A stretch of DNA of 64,000 nt from Dentipellis sp. KUC8613 (GCA_002286715.1 NSJX01000050.1:62001-126000); one strand, 5' to 3'. Counted from the stretch's first letter, positions 1 to 10,763 are shown. Program-made: numbers and translations. Notes: generated by a model from the sequence alone, not told the origin.

Positions 1-562
1 GAGATGTAGACTTTCAAAATATTCAGATAAAAATAAGAGGAAATACGTAGGAGGGACGAACAGGAGGGCCGTTAGGAGGTTTAGACTCTGCGACCGTACT
101 CGGGGCAGGCAGGCTCTCAACTTTATTCTTGACCTGGCTTGGAGTATTGTTTGGGAGCTGATCGCGGGCCGCTCGGAGAGCCTCGAGCTCCTTCCGCTGC
201 GAATCGTACGAGGCGCGAAGAGCCTCATGTTCCGTCTGCTGCATGCCATACCTCGTACGAAGATCCTCGAGTTCTTGCTGTTTCTTATAGCTATCTTGCC
301 GCATACGCTCTAGCTCGGCGCTTTTTTGCTCAAGATGATGGCGAAAATATTCACGTTCTTTCCGAGCATCACGTAGGTCATCTGCATAGTGATTGATTTG
401 TCGCGTCAAGTTGTTGGTTTGGGCCTCGAAGTCCCCTTTGAGCCGCAGTGTCTGATGTTCAAGCTTGTCTATTTCACGTCTTGCATCACGAAGGGCGTCT
501 TCGAGCTGTGAAAAGTGTTTGTCCAAAGAAGGCGAATGACGGCGGAGTTCGGATGGTTCCAT
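1..562 (-). CDS. Coiled-coil protein, N-terminal exon (partial, runs off left edge)
   Basis: The first exon encodes an almost continuous charged coiled coil (for example LEDALRDARREIDKLEHQ) and then a Pro/Ser-rich linker. A GTATTT donor near position 46 suggests the rest lies beyond the window. I start at the Met at 562 (MEPSELRR). An upstream in-frame Met at 667 would add 35 residues and place the start 8 bp from a divergent tRNA gene. The paralogue at 1405-3158 has a comparable N-terminus (NLEDELRDALRKINALEAQ) and a DUF6697-like C-terminal region, so this gene probably ends the same way outside the window. No function is known to me; the coiled coil implies oligomerisation. Confidence 0.6.
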
Positions 563-674
563 GGGCTCGGAGATAATAGAAGTGAGTCCGACTCCGTCGT
601 GACGAAGAACCAAGGTCAGACGCTTGCTACGGAGAGGAGGAGATCTTGGTACTACGTTTCCCAGCATCTAGGAA

Positions 675-764
675 GGGCACATGGTGTAGTTGGTTATCAC
701 GCTCGCTTAGCATCTTAATCACGTGATCTGCGAGAGGTGTCCGGTTCAATTCCGGATGTGTCCA
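675..764 (+). tRNA. tRNA-Ala (AGC), with 16-nt intron
   Basis: Full cloverleaf. Acceptor 675-681 pairs with 757-763 and includes the G3:U70 wobble pair that identifies alanine tRNA. The D arm reads GTGTAGTTGGTTATCAC, the anticodon stem is CTCGC/GCGAG, and the T arm is TCCGG-TTCAATT-CCGGA, with discriminator A at 764. The anticodon AGC is at 709-711. The intron at 713-728, one base 3' of the anticodon, contains the palindrome ATCACGTGAT. Confidence 0.9.
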
Positions 765-1404
765 ACTTTTGACCGGGTATTCATTTTGGTTGATGAAAAC
801 TCTTCTATCCCACCCATTATCAAAGCTTCCTGTTTAACATTGCTATCTCACATACAGGATGCATAGTGTAGATGGTTATCACGCTCGCTTCGCAAATTTC
901 TGCAATTTCTTCGGCTCGGAGATCTAGAATGTCAATACGACTGCGAGAGGTGTCCGGTTCAATTCCGGATGCATCCAACACCGCCACGATTGGCTGCTCA
1001 GTCTTTTTCATTCGTGGTACCAGACAGATAGCAGTAATGTGCAGAGCTCCGAGTTTGAACAAGCAACCGTTAGGTTATTGCATAGTTCAGGCAGATATGC
1101 TTGTTGGTTTCATTGGAATTGTGTATGTGCGAGGAAGCAGCAGCATGAGGATCTAGGTTGACGTGCAAAACACATATCCATGCGGCATGGTAAAGCTGGG
1201 GTATGAGGAAGAATGCAAAATTGACAGCAGGGCGGAAAGCGAAGGAAAGCATGAAGTGACATGTGCTCGACATACGTCTCGAATGCAGACAGCAGTCAGA
1301 ACACCAAGAAAGGTGATGAACTGAATAGGGCGGACGAATTTAGTCCCACAACCGATTCGAGGAACGAAGTCCGAGAAAGATGCGTCGTATCCCGCCACGG
1401 ATCG
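765..1404. other. Spacer between coiled-coil genes
   Basis: Apart from the tRNA at 857-977, I see no supported gene. Short open frames on both strands have no recognisable content and lack convincing splice context. Confidence 0.5.
857..977 (+). tRNA. tRNA-Ala-like (anticodon CGC), with 47-nt intron
   Basis: The body is nearly identical to the tRNA at 675-764 (one D-loop change, same anticodon stem and T arm). The anticodon is CGC at 891-893, followed by a 47-nt intron at 895-941. Acceptor GGATGCA (857-863) pairs perfectly with TGCATCC (970-976); discriminator is A977. The changes at acceptor pairs 4 and 5 are compensatory, which suggests the stem is under selection. Pair 3-70 is A:U instead of the G:U normally required by alanyl-tRNA synthetase. 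It may be a functional tRNA with unusual identity or a tRNA with lost function. Confidence 0.75.
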
Positions 1405-3158
1405 TTATGCATCTCCCGCAGCAGCTTGACCCTGCCATTCGCGCCACCGACTTTCGACGTCTTCTAGGTAGTCGTAGTCGTAGCCGCTACAGTGCATCAC
1501 GATGACGTGCAGAGTCTACAAAGTAATTACTTACAACATGATCAAGTATACACACAAACATCAAGAACGCACCTCTTTCCAGGACTGTAGCGCGTCACAG
1601 ATGTCGGTCTCATCTAGCTCCATCGCGGATTGTTCTTTCTGTAACAGAACCAATTCCCGAGCGATAGCATCCCTCGTTACCTTCGCACCAATCTTCCGAA
1701 ACCAAATTCGAATGCGAAGTTCTGCATGGGAATCATACTCTCTTCTTGTAAGTAATTTAACCCATGTCCTTCTCGTCTAGAGCGAGCAAAATCTCAGAAT
1801 GCTGCTCACGAGCGGTGTTGTCTCAACATACCGACTTATCGAATGCACGAGCCTCATCAGCCGTAAGAGGGTTTGGACTCCTTGAAAAGGTATAATATCC
1901 AAAATATTTCCAGAGACCACCCGCTGTCTTCATCCATAAGGAAATAGGCCCACATTTCAAAATGTCGGGGAGGTTGGTTAACATCGTTCCCGGTGCACCG
2001 GGTTTCAAAGGAAGACCCGGGCTGAATTCGGGGTTAGGGAGTATGAAGTAGCGGATGGCGCTCCCCACATCGCTCGTTTGAGATTTAATCTCGCCGAACA
2101 TAGAGCCGCCAATACCGTACACATTCTTCAAGAACGTGCGGGAGACGGCTATGGGAGAAGCTGCCCTCGACAGCCGAACAGTGAAGTTCGGTATGGTTGC
2201 TATGCGCTGCCGAAGGCCAGGGTTTACAGCCATGTCAGATTCCTCTGAGGCTACCGCAGACGGCTTCTTTCTTTTGACTTTCGTCGCCGATAGCTGCTCC
2301 AGTAAACACCATGACTTTCAACAACAAGAGGCACTGTTCGAGAACCACCACTCACGTCATTACAGCGCTTCGATGCTTTGCTGCGTCGCGACGGTGCATC
2401 AGCCGCAGGGATGGTCAAAAACAGTGCTTTAGCGTCTTTCTAGAGAAGCACCAGAGAACTGGTCGATGCGACAAAAAAACAGCAGACACTAAGCGAACGA
2501 CTCACCTTTGCGTTCTTATCCAATTTTCGGCGCTTTGACCGTCGTTCGGCAGTAGCGTCAACATCCGCGGATCGAATAATGTCAACTGACCTAGCCCGTT
2601 TGAGCGGAGGAGTGTCCGGGCTCTTCGTGCAGAATATGTAGGCCATTAGGGTGAATGTGCTTTAGTAACAGATCGTACCTCAGTCTTAACTTCCACAGGA
2701 GGCGCATACGCTGCTTTTTCGGAAGATGGGCCGGCGACTGCAGTAACAGCTTGCTGCAGGTCCTGATAAGCTTCCGTCAATCAAGGGGTGTGTCACGGCA
2801 GACGTACAGTCGCCGCATGTCGCGGATGTAGTTTCGCAAGCTCTGAGCGCGAAGCCTGCAGCTTCTCCTTCCACCTTCTGGCCTCATCCTGAGCCTCTTT
2901 GACCTCGCCATCCATCCTTCCCACCAGCGCGCGGAGTTCGTTTCGCGTCTGACGCGTCTCCTTGAGATCGTCCTCCAGAACCTTCGTCTCCACTTCCATA
3001 TCCTTCTTCATCCGACCGATCCGACGTTCATAATCCCGCTTGTCCCTAGAGGATTGTGCCTCTAGGGCATTGATCTTGCGCAGAGCATCTCGGAGCTCGT
3101 CCTCTAGATTTGCGTTGCGAATCTCGAGTGTTTGGTCTACGCGTCCACGAACGGTCAT
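1405..3158 (-). CDS. Coiled-coil protein with DUF6697-like C-terminal domain
   Basis: The spliced model has at least six exons. Exon 1 (3158 to about 2811) is a charged coiled coil. An intron ending TATCAG leads to an exon with AVAGPSSEKAAYAPPVEVKTE-like linker sequence (shortened here), then a basic stretch with RRSKRRKLDKNAK that could act as a nuclear signal. The exon at about 2300-1832 holds the globular part (MAVNPGLRQRIATIPN; LWMKTAGGLWKYFGYYTF). After a 54-nt intron (GTATGT to CTCTAG) comes TRREYDSHAELRIRIWFRK, and a last exon (YDYDYLEDVESRWREW) ends at TAA 1407-1405. The C-terminal pattern resembles what I recall as DUF6697 of Agaricomycetes; that name is tentative. Function unknown. 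It is a paralogue of the gene at the left edge. Confidence 0.65.
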
Positions 3159-3624
3159 TAGGTATCCATTCGTCCGTCTAAGAACGTTCTGGCCTCGTAA
3201 TTCAGTCTTGAATCAAAATTTGGGGGACTTAACGCGTCAGACGTCCCAATATGCGTATTGTAATGTTCGTAGACGAGTGAAGAAAGGAGAAGGCAGTCGA
3301 TATGTATATGTCGAGCGCGTTGTGTTGATCACGGTGACCGCGTCGGAGTAGTCCAAATATCTGCAAACAACCTTGCAGACGTTTTGGTGGTGTTGGTTAT
3401 CTCGTTCCAATATTTGCAGGTGTGCGGTTCAATCCCTACATGACTCAATCTCCGGAGCACGTATGTTTTCCGGATTTCGGATTTGAACATCTCCATCTCT
3501 TCCATCCCCTACTTACAACCAAAATTCAACCTAAATGCATTGACGGCGGCGCACAGGGCCTTAGAATACATTCCAAAACATTACAATACAGAACTATGTA
3601 ACTACGGCTGCTGCGCCTCCCATC
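3159..3624. other. Intergenic; possible degenerate tRNA at about 3380-3450
   Basis: Positions about 3385-3445 keep a D-arm-like GGTGTTGGTTATCTCG and a T-loop-like GGTTCAATCCC, but the acceptor and anticodon stems do not pair. This looks like a decayed tRNA of the same general type as the two upstream. No protein gene is visible. Confidence 0.3.
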
Positions 3625-4794
3625 TCACAGCCATAAGAACGCAGTCGGGGAGTCAATTTCAATCTGCGCAACTTCCTTGATACCCCTTCCTCCCTCGACG
3701 CGCTCAAACATCTTCACGCCCCCTCCCCGTGCGCCCCCCGCGATGATCCACCGACCATCCGCGCCTCCAAGTGCCGCACCGCGAAAGTGCTTCAAGCCAG
3801 TACGGAGCTCGCTGAGCAGCTTTGGGTGCGTCGGCTTCTCGAGTGAGAATACAGACAAGGTGTCGCCGAGGGGAGACGGGTCGTTGCGGTTGGAAGTATA
3901 GAGCAGCGGCTCGGGGAACGCTTCGTTCTGCGATGCGATGAAGATCTCCGAGGCGAGCATGTCGCCGAGGGGCTCAGGGGGGTTGATAAACGTTGATGCG
4001 CGGGAGATGAGGAGTGAGGAGGCGGGGAGAGGGGGGAAGTCGTGCGTCGTGAGCGTGCTGGTGAGTTCACACAGCGTGTAGAGCAGATTATCTGGGTCGG
4101 GCGATGTAGGTCATGCAGCTCGAGCGAAGCAGTATGCAGCGACGCACCTTTCAAGACAACGTGCCGCGGGCCATCTCCAGGCCCATAGAGGACCGAGCCA
4201 ACCATGGTCCACTCCCTGCGTCCCTCCTCGCGCTTAAACCGCCAAGTCCTATCAGCCCCTAAGTCAGGGACGAGGACCTCCCCCCGTTCTGGTACGAATA
4301 CGACCTGGTGCGGGTGTGATGCCTCCTGGCGAGCGATATTCGGCCCAGTTCCCACTAGCTGTCCCAGTGAACTTCGCGCGTCCGAGATGTAGGGCGCGTC
4401 GGGCAGCAGGGGCGTCGTCAGTAGCGTGCCGGACGAGTACTGGGTGTCTATCCCCGTGAATCAGATGCCGCACACGACGAGCAATGACACTTACATTTCC
4501 GACGAAGAGCGTGTCATTCGTAGCGAGCAGCGACGCAGGGTCCTTCCCGCCACTGCTGATCTCCCCAAGAATGGTGCCCACTCCGTTGGCATCGTATTTG
4601 AGGACAACGACACGCCCGTTGTCCTGCTCCAGGCCCGTGAACACTACGGACGGCTCGTGAGGGTGTGGCGTGATCCATGAAGGACGGTCTCCGACAGTCG
4701 TGGAAGACACGAGCTCAAGTGAGGATCGGGAAGGGTCGAAGGCTAGGGTGTGAATTGCATCCGAGTAGGACGCGACGAGGATGTGCTGCACCAT
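3625..4794 (-). CDS. Seven-bladed beta-propeller lactonase (carboxy-cis,cis-muconate cyclase type)
   Basis: Three exons. The first begins MVQHILVASYSDAIHTLAF and has the repeated blade pattern (PSWITPHPHEPSVVF; DNGRVVVLKYDANG). The second includes HPHQVVFVPERGEVLVPDLG followed by a blade with DGPRHVV. The third has LLYTSNRNDPSPLGDTLSVF and HFRGAALGGADGRWIIAGG, and ends DSPTAFLWL. HPHQVV, DLGADR, GPRH and TSNR are typical of fungal 3-carboxymuconate lactonising enzymes and 6-phosphogluconolactonase-like propellers, which act in aromatic catabolism by the beta-ketoadipate route. Total length of about 350 residues fits the family. Exact substrate cannot be read from sequence. Donor sites are near 4490 and 4147. 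Confidence 0.8.
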
Positions 4795-5786
4795 GACAGG
4801 GGTGCTCTGGGGATGATCGTCTCAGCGCGGCGCTTTGCACTTTGAAGGCAGGCGCAATCAACGGATGACGACCTGTGAGCTCGCCTTTGAAATCACGGAG
4901 GTATCGCGAATCTTATCGACGCTATCGACTGCGTCGGGGCGGGGACCCGGAGCCAATTTATAGTGGCAAATGGTGATCCTTGTGCGTTTGAAGGCCCGAA
5001 TATTGTCCGACGAGGCTGATACGACAACCGCTCCGAGGCAATGGGATGTGCGCGGACATAATGAAGCTGGCCGACACCAGCACGGGCGGCGTGCAGACGA
5101 GCTGCGTGTGCGTTGGAGGCCTGCAAGTCGCAAGGGACACGAAGCTGCGAATTTCGAAGACGGGCAGAGGACGGCAAAGCCCGAGCTTTCTCCAGCCCCG
5201 ACAAGCCGGCTGCAATACACGCGCACATGCTCTCCGCCCGTGCTCACTCGCGTTTGCAGCCAACGGCGCCCTCGGCTCTGGTGCAGCCGACGCGGAGAAC
5301 AGTAACGCAGGACGTACTGGCCTATCAATTTCACCTTTGTTCCCCCGTCGGTCTGTAGACTAGCGCATGGCCGAGCTTTCGCCGCTGCCGCCGAGGGCCA
5401 ACGCAGGCGCAAGCACGCAAGTAGGCATAATCATTAGGCACGACAGGGCGCCATAACGTCGTAGAAGGAGAACATACTGACACGCTCATAATGATCGCAC
5501 TCGCGGGCACATGTGACGACGCGGAGATACAGGCATGCGGACAGGTGGGAGGGCTCGGATGCCGGAAGGCGCAGCTAAAGTTGCAGGGGTAGTGTACAGG
5601 GTCCGTGTTTATTGTGGATTAGGCATAAGGTCCATGTAGTCTCATGACGATACATAGGATAAATGAAGCGATCCGTCCGAAGCTGGCTATTACCGGGGAA
5701 CTGCTGCGTCAAAATCCGCTATTTGAATACAGAAGCGATCATCGGAGGTAGTAGGGACGTACAGATGATAGACGTGGCGAGGAGGG
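4795..5786. other. Intergenic, no supported gene
   Basis: Several overlapping open frames on both strands between 4858 and 5412 reflect high GC and few stop codons. They show no domain, no consistent splice pattern and no preferred strand. This is presumably the upstream region of the lactonase gene and the 3' region of the CaaX-protein gene. Confidence 0.5.
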
Positions 5787-7279
5787 TCAGCATATGATAC
5801 AGTCAGAGTCGGGTTTTGCGAGGCGAGCTTCAAGTCTCGCTTTCAACGTGCCTTCGGAGTCTATGTACGAGGAGTTTCTGCAAGGGGGAGCCATTTAATG
5901 GGAATACGGAACAGCAAACGGACACTACGCACTCGTATTGAAGACTCGCACCCAACAAGCTCTCCTCTAGTGATACCGTGATTTCAGAAGGCGAGCTCGA
6001 TGGAGGGACCGGAGGCGCAAGCATTTTGCTCCCGGTCTTGATCCGCAGGCTGATCGTAGGTCGCGGCTTCTTTGAATGAGAAGACCGACGTGAAGGGTGC
6101 TGTGGAGGTGGCGGCACCGATAACAGGGGAATTGACGGCATGGATATTCTAGGAGTAAGGGAAAGGGAAGGCGTAGCTGGGGTATGAGGAACTCCGGGTG
6201 TAGAAGGGGGATTCTCAAGGCTAGATCGACTCTCGCCCGCGTCTTCAATCAAGAGGCGGGAATCGAGGTGGGTTGGCGAGCTGTTGTCGGTGAGCCCGAG
6301 GGTAACAAGCCACGAGCCAGCTCGGTGCCCGGTGGCATTTGGAGGGGCCGTCGTAAACAAAATGTACCACAGTCGTCCTGCCGAACGTTTTCAATCACTG
6401 CGCACGACTACAAGGAGACAAGCGTCCCATACCTCTGGCAATAAATTCAATCTTGACGGTTTTCGACACCCGCATCCGTAACTGGAACAGGATAATATCA
6501 AACGAAGCCACAAAGGCGCCAACGTCGCCTCTAATCTCCTCGACGGTCACCAGATCGCACGCGCCAGCCACTTCCACGCCTCGGTCGCTCAACAGCATTT
6601 CGTCCGTCCCCGACAGCGGTGCAAATGGCCTGAAGCGCCTCCGAATACGCTGAAAGAGGCCATGGTCGGAATTGAGCACACACGCCAGGCGCACCTCTGC
6701 TATGGTCTGTGCAGACATCGGCGAGGACGCGGCAAGGAGCGCCATAACGAGCGCATCGCCCTCGAACTCGACACCAGGAACCTGTGTTGCGGCCTTGGCG
6801 GTCTCCGCTGGCCGCTTCAGGATCGCCCAGTACACGGGTAGGTGTCCTTCAATAAACGGGTCCTGCAGAATCGAGCTGAAGCCCAGGCCTTGTGCATCGC
6901 AGGCTTCAGCGCAGCTCGCAAGCACGGAGGCGAATTCCGACGAAGGGCTCTGCTTCACGAGCTCCCGGACGAGGCCCTGCACCGTCGCATGGACCTGCTT
7001 CGCGTTCTTCGAGAGCCCGCCGAAGGAGAACCAGCGCCCGGACGCCTTGCCCTTTGACTTCGACGAGGATTTGCTGGGTTTGCGAGAGCCTAAGGGGGGC
7101 GCAAGGAAGGATGTCGACGCACGAGGAGGGGATTGTGTAGGAGGCGTGAATTTTGGAGCGGAATAGGAAGTGGTAGCAAGGGATGTGCTGCTTCCACGTA
7201 GTGCATACGCGTAGGAAGGAGGCGCCTCTGTGGGGGTGGGGTCGTCCGGAAGCGGAGCCTTGTCTTTGTCGATGATCAT
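5787..7279 (-). CDS. Uncharacterised basidiomycete protein with C-terminal CaaX-like box
   Basis: Exon 1 (7279 to about 6435) starts MIIDKDKAPLPDDPTP, with a Pro/Ser-rich N-terminus, a basic patch (SRKPSKSSSKSKGK) and a folded region (LPVYWAILKRPAE; LVMALLAASSP; IILFQLRMRVSKTVKIEFIA). A phase-1 intron (donor G|GTATGG, acceptor GGCAG) joins GRLWYILFTTAPPNATGH. A long Ser/Pro-rich stretch follows (RISMPSIPLLSVPPPPQHPS). Open reading to 5830 ends in a poor tail, but splicing at GA|GTGCGT with acceptor CTTGCAG gives SSYIDSEGTLKARLEARLAK and then a C-terminus SDCIIC at 5789-5787. CIIC fits a prenylation motif, which would place the protein on a membrane. Function unknown. Its upstream region carries the transposon. 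Confidence 0.6.
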
Positions 7280-7599
7280 GGCTGCGGTGGGGGTGACTCG
7301 ATGGCAGAGTCAGACGGTGTTACGGGCTATATAGGCCCGCAAGGAGGAATGGGACGGACGAGGACGGGCTGAAGAGTGCTGCGCTTCATCAACTGCGCAT
7401 TTGTTAGAAGGAGGCGCGCGCTAAACGTAGTGACTGTGGTAGCATGTGCTCGGCACCGCCTTGACGTCAAGTACGATAGCCAGGCACAGCTCTTGCCAAG
7501 GTCGAAGGGAGTAAAAAAATCGACGGAAGTCAATGTTGCATGGCATTGAAGGTCTGGGTGAAGATGCTTGAAGAGTCCAGCTTGTAGCATTTTCTATAG
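7280..7599. promoter_or_regulatory. Left half of an ancestral divergent promoter region
   Basis: This 320-bp stretch lies between the start of the CaaX-protein gene and the transposon's left end. Together with 19940-20092 it forms the original intergenic space (about 475 bp) between that gene and RPAC1. No clear TATA box is visible. Confidence 0.45.
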
Positions 7600-7645
7600 C
7601 TCAGGGTCCGTTCGGTAACCGCACCGAAATATAATGTAGCGGTAC
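7600..7645 (+). repeat. Left terminal inverted repeat (46 bp)
   Basis: Exact reverse complement of 19894-19939. Identity ends at position 46, after which the two ends diverge. Confidence 0.9.
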
Positions 7646-8540
7646 GTATCGTACATTATCACATGACTTCAGTTTGGCATTCAGATAGTGTTGTGGTCTG
7701 TCGCGGGATCGCACAGCCACCACATAATCTTGCTTTCACGGTAAATGCAATATTGAAGCAGCACAAACGCAGCTAGTGGGCTAAAATTTATGGAAATTAT
7801 ATACTGCTGCTGTCTCACTTGGCTCGACCTTTTTTTGGGGTGATACATGTGGTATGTGAAGCAGGATAATGAAATTATCGAAAGTGCCGCAATCTGGCAC
7901 CTCGCCAAAGGCTGCCGAAACGATTCCCGCAGAAAAGCCCGCAACGGCAGGCATGCGCCGTCGGTAAGGACAGGTCCAATGCCGGCGTGCCGGGAGCACA
8001 TGCAAAACTCCGCTGTGGGCCAGCCTGTGGCGCAGAATTTCTCCATGTTATGCCTACACCGAAGACAATGTCGGAAATTTGGGAATCGGGTTATCATGGC
8101 TGATAAGGTCGTAAGGCGCCGTAATTTGACTGGCCTTCTGATGATAATGATGAGTGAGGATGAATAATGATAATCACTTCGTTCGCGTGATCAGCTTTTG
8201 CTGATCTGATCCGGACAGCGACGAACTGATAAGGCTGCACTGGTATGATGTGCCTTATCAGGCTGTGATAAGGGAGGAAATAAGGCTACCGCGATTTATG
8301 ATCAGTGTTACCGACGCCTTACCAGCTCCGTTTACATTATCACTGCCTTCAGCTACACTTCAGCTTATCTTACTATTCGCTTCTGTTATTCGTTATCTAC
8401 CATAGTACCTTTTCTTTACTTGTGTTATCTCAACCCTTTTGGTTTATTGTTATGCATCTTATTGGTGTCGTAGTACTTCTTCTTACGGTTGTAGGATTAT
8501 CATTGTAATTGTACTCATTATTGTTTTAACAGTCTTACTA

Positions 8541-8548
8541 TTAGTATT

Positions 8549-8581
<33 letters not shown>

Positions 8582-8603
8582 TTAGTAGTCGTAGTAGTAG
8601 TCG
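8541..8603. repeat. (AGT)n microsatellite
   Basis: Imperfect AGT trinucleotide run inside the transposon, with about eight uninterrupted copies in the middle. Confidence 0.85.
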
Positions 8604-8616
8604 TAATACATGATTC

Positions 8617-8700
8617 TGGTATGAGCGGGAATCGAACCCTAGGCCTTCGCGCGTACATCATCCTAGACTATACAAGCATAACCGCTCCGCTATAGGGCGT
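8617..8700 (-). other. tRNA-like relic with intact A and B boxes
   Basis: On the minus strand the A-box-like TAGCGGAGCGG (8692-8682) is followed about 45 bp later by a perfect B box GGTTCGATTCC (8638-8628). The 3' end resembles a tRNA (CTCATACCA), but the 5' acceptor strand does not pair with it and the T stem is mismatched. It is either a tRNA pseudogene or a tRNA-derived SINE fragment carried within the transposon. Confidence 0.45.
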
Positions 8701-8830
8701 TATGGGTACTCAAGCAAACCTGCCCAAGTCGTGTTTTTCATCCCTCCAAATCTAGTGTTCGGACGACTGACGAAGCGCATACGATCAGATATCAAGGGTG
8801 GGGTAATACAAGGCATACTGTAGACTATTT

Positions 8831-10560
8831 TTACGCCTTGCTAGCACGGCCCCTCCCACGCCCGCGCTTGCCCCCACGTCCCCGTGCAGCAACAGGAGCA
8901 TCGACAGGAGCAGCAGGCGTGTCCATGTCATTGTCCATATCCACTCCCGCCCTCCTACGGGTAGTCCGACGACGTTCCTCCGGCACACTGCCGCTCTCCG
9001 TAGCAGGCGGGATAGGTACCTGTTCGACGACGGGCTGAGCAACACGCGGTTCTTCCACAGCCGCGGTGGGGTCCTCGGCAGATGCGACTACTTCGCCTGT
9101 GGGCCGGGACGGCGAAGGAGGTGCTGAGGAGAGGTCTTCATCGAGGTTGTCGCTGAGCTCGTGATCGTCGTGGGGGTTGGAGCTGCTGACGTTAAGTTGC
9201 ATCACGAGGGCCTCGAGGCTGTTGATTTCGGCGCCATCGGGGAGGGCCTCGACGTGGGTCTCGCCGGGAGCCGTGGATTCAGAGCCTGCCGCCTTGCCCC
9301 AGATATACAGATTGTACCAAGCAAAGAGGGATGCACGGGACTCCGAATTCATCTGGAGGACCACTTTCTTGTAACATTCAAAGTAGTTGCCGTAGTCGAT
9401 ACCAGTCTTGGCACCAACATGTGAGAACGACGTGTCGTGAGAACAGAGATAAACCATCTAGAGCCTGTCAGATCGCGAAATCAGAAGATGAAGGACGACA
9501 TATGAGAGTTGTCGCAGTGGCGATGGCACCCGCCGTGACGGAGGTGATGCCCCACCGCGCAGCCTTCGAATCATTGACTTGACCAGCTTTGGCTCCGATC
9601 GCTGCCTTTCCATGGACGAGTCCTCGGAGGAGCTAGAGAAGTATCAGAGACGCTTGCATAATTGAAAAGAAATTTGTCGATACGTACACGTCTTGGTAGT
9701 TCGTTACGAAAAATGTATTTGGGAACCCCGAACTTCCCATCCTGGAAGGCGATCGGAGACGTGCAGTCATACCTTCCCGAAGCTGGATCTGTGATGAGCG
9801 CGCGGAGCTCTGCGACAGTATCGTTGTGCTCGCGGGCCTGCCATATTGATCCGGGCAGTTGAGGGAAAAGACACGGTGCACAATCACGGGTGCGATGCGC
9901 ACTGTTGTTGCGCTCCGTCCCATAGGACTTCCAGTACTGCAACATATCAGAAACTGCAAAAACAATAAGATACCGAATCTACTTACCGAATTTATGAATG
10001 ACTTCTGTCTATCAACATCTGCGAGCAGAACCCGCAGAGGTGGCTTAAGGCTGTCGTAAATCTCGGCGGTGATTGCAGCTGCCCGCGCGGGATGATGTTC
10101 GGGATAGTCGTAGCGGTTTGGATTCATATAGTCGACACCCGCAGGGCGAGGGCTCGAGATGAGATCCTTGTCATGAAGCCACAATTCACCCATTACGCAG
10201 AAAGCTGCCCCCGCGTGGCTGATATCAGCATCTACGCCGGTACGACGAACCTTCCCACGTCCTTTAGGCTGTCGTGCCTCCTCCAACTCCTGATTTGCCT
10301 GTTCCAGCATGTTCATCAGTCGCTTTACACACCGCTGCATCTTCTGCAGATCCAGCTGGCTGCTACGATAAGCCTGCATTATCTGGTTTGAGTATGATAT
10401 AAAAAGAGTAGAGATGATATGCGACACCTACCGACTGAAGGTCTGCATTGGAAATAGCCGGACTGATCGTCCATACCGTCCTGTCGAGAATATGACGCAC
10501 GCTATCAACCTCCGAGTCCGCGTCGTCGAGTGAGAATGGCGGCGGGGTCGCGGAAGCCAT
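8831..10560 (-). CDS. Transposon companion protein (uncharacterised)
   Basis: At least five exons. Exon 1 starts MASATPPPFSLDDADSEVDS; exon 2 has a coiled coil (RCVKRLMNMLEQANQELEEA), a basic patch (KGRGKVRR) and GYPEHHP-like sequence near DYMNPNRYDYPEHHPARAA. Exon 3 contains MLQYWKSYGTERNNSAHRTRD. Exon 4 contains GLVHGKAAIGAKAGQVNDSK and ARWGITSVTAGAIATATTL. Exon 5 contains GAKTGIDYGNYFECYKKVVL and then a long acidic and Pro-rich tail ending in an RGRGGKRGRGRGRA basic cluster at 8831. The WGITSVTAGAIA...GIDY...YKK layout recurs, as I recall, in many Agaricomycete proteins near transposons. Function unknown; the RGG-like tail suggests nucleic-acid binding. Confidence 0.6.
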
Positions 10561-10763
10561 CTAACAAGAGTTGTCAGTAATGCCGTATGTGAGACATGGG
10601 GCCAAGAAATGGACAAAGAGAACGCACGAAGATACGATATCAAGGAGGCGACAGGCAGTGGCGAAAACGACAGGCGATAAGCGATAGCTGATGGGCGACA
10701 GACGGCAAGCGACGGGCGACAAGTCGGAGAGATGGGAGCTGGCGGCGAAGAGCGACGAGGGAA

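Larger units (their letters stand above)
7646..8830. other. Transposon left subterminal region
   Basis: No protein gene is supported. Between 8095 and 8290 the motif CTGATAAGG occurs at 8100 and 8226 and inverted at 8253, with further GATAA variants. A TAG/GTA trinucleotide microsatellite lies at 8541-8603, and a tRNA-like relic at about 8617-8700. Similar GATAA motifs occur near the right end. Confidence 0.55.

Noticed and set aside
4858..5412. Overlapping open frames on both strands that might be a gene.
   Set aside because: No frame stands out; they fit GC-rich non-coding DNA, with no splice sites or motif.
8541..8603. Possible CRISPR-like or other spaced repeat.
   Set aside because: It is a plain trinucleotide microsatellite with no spacers, in a fungal genome.
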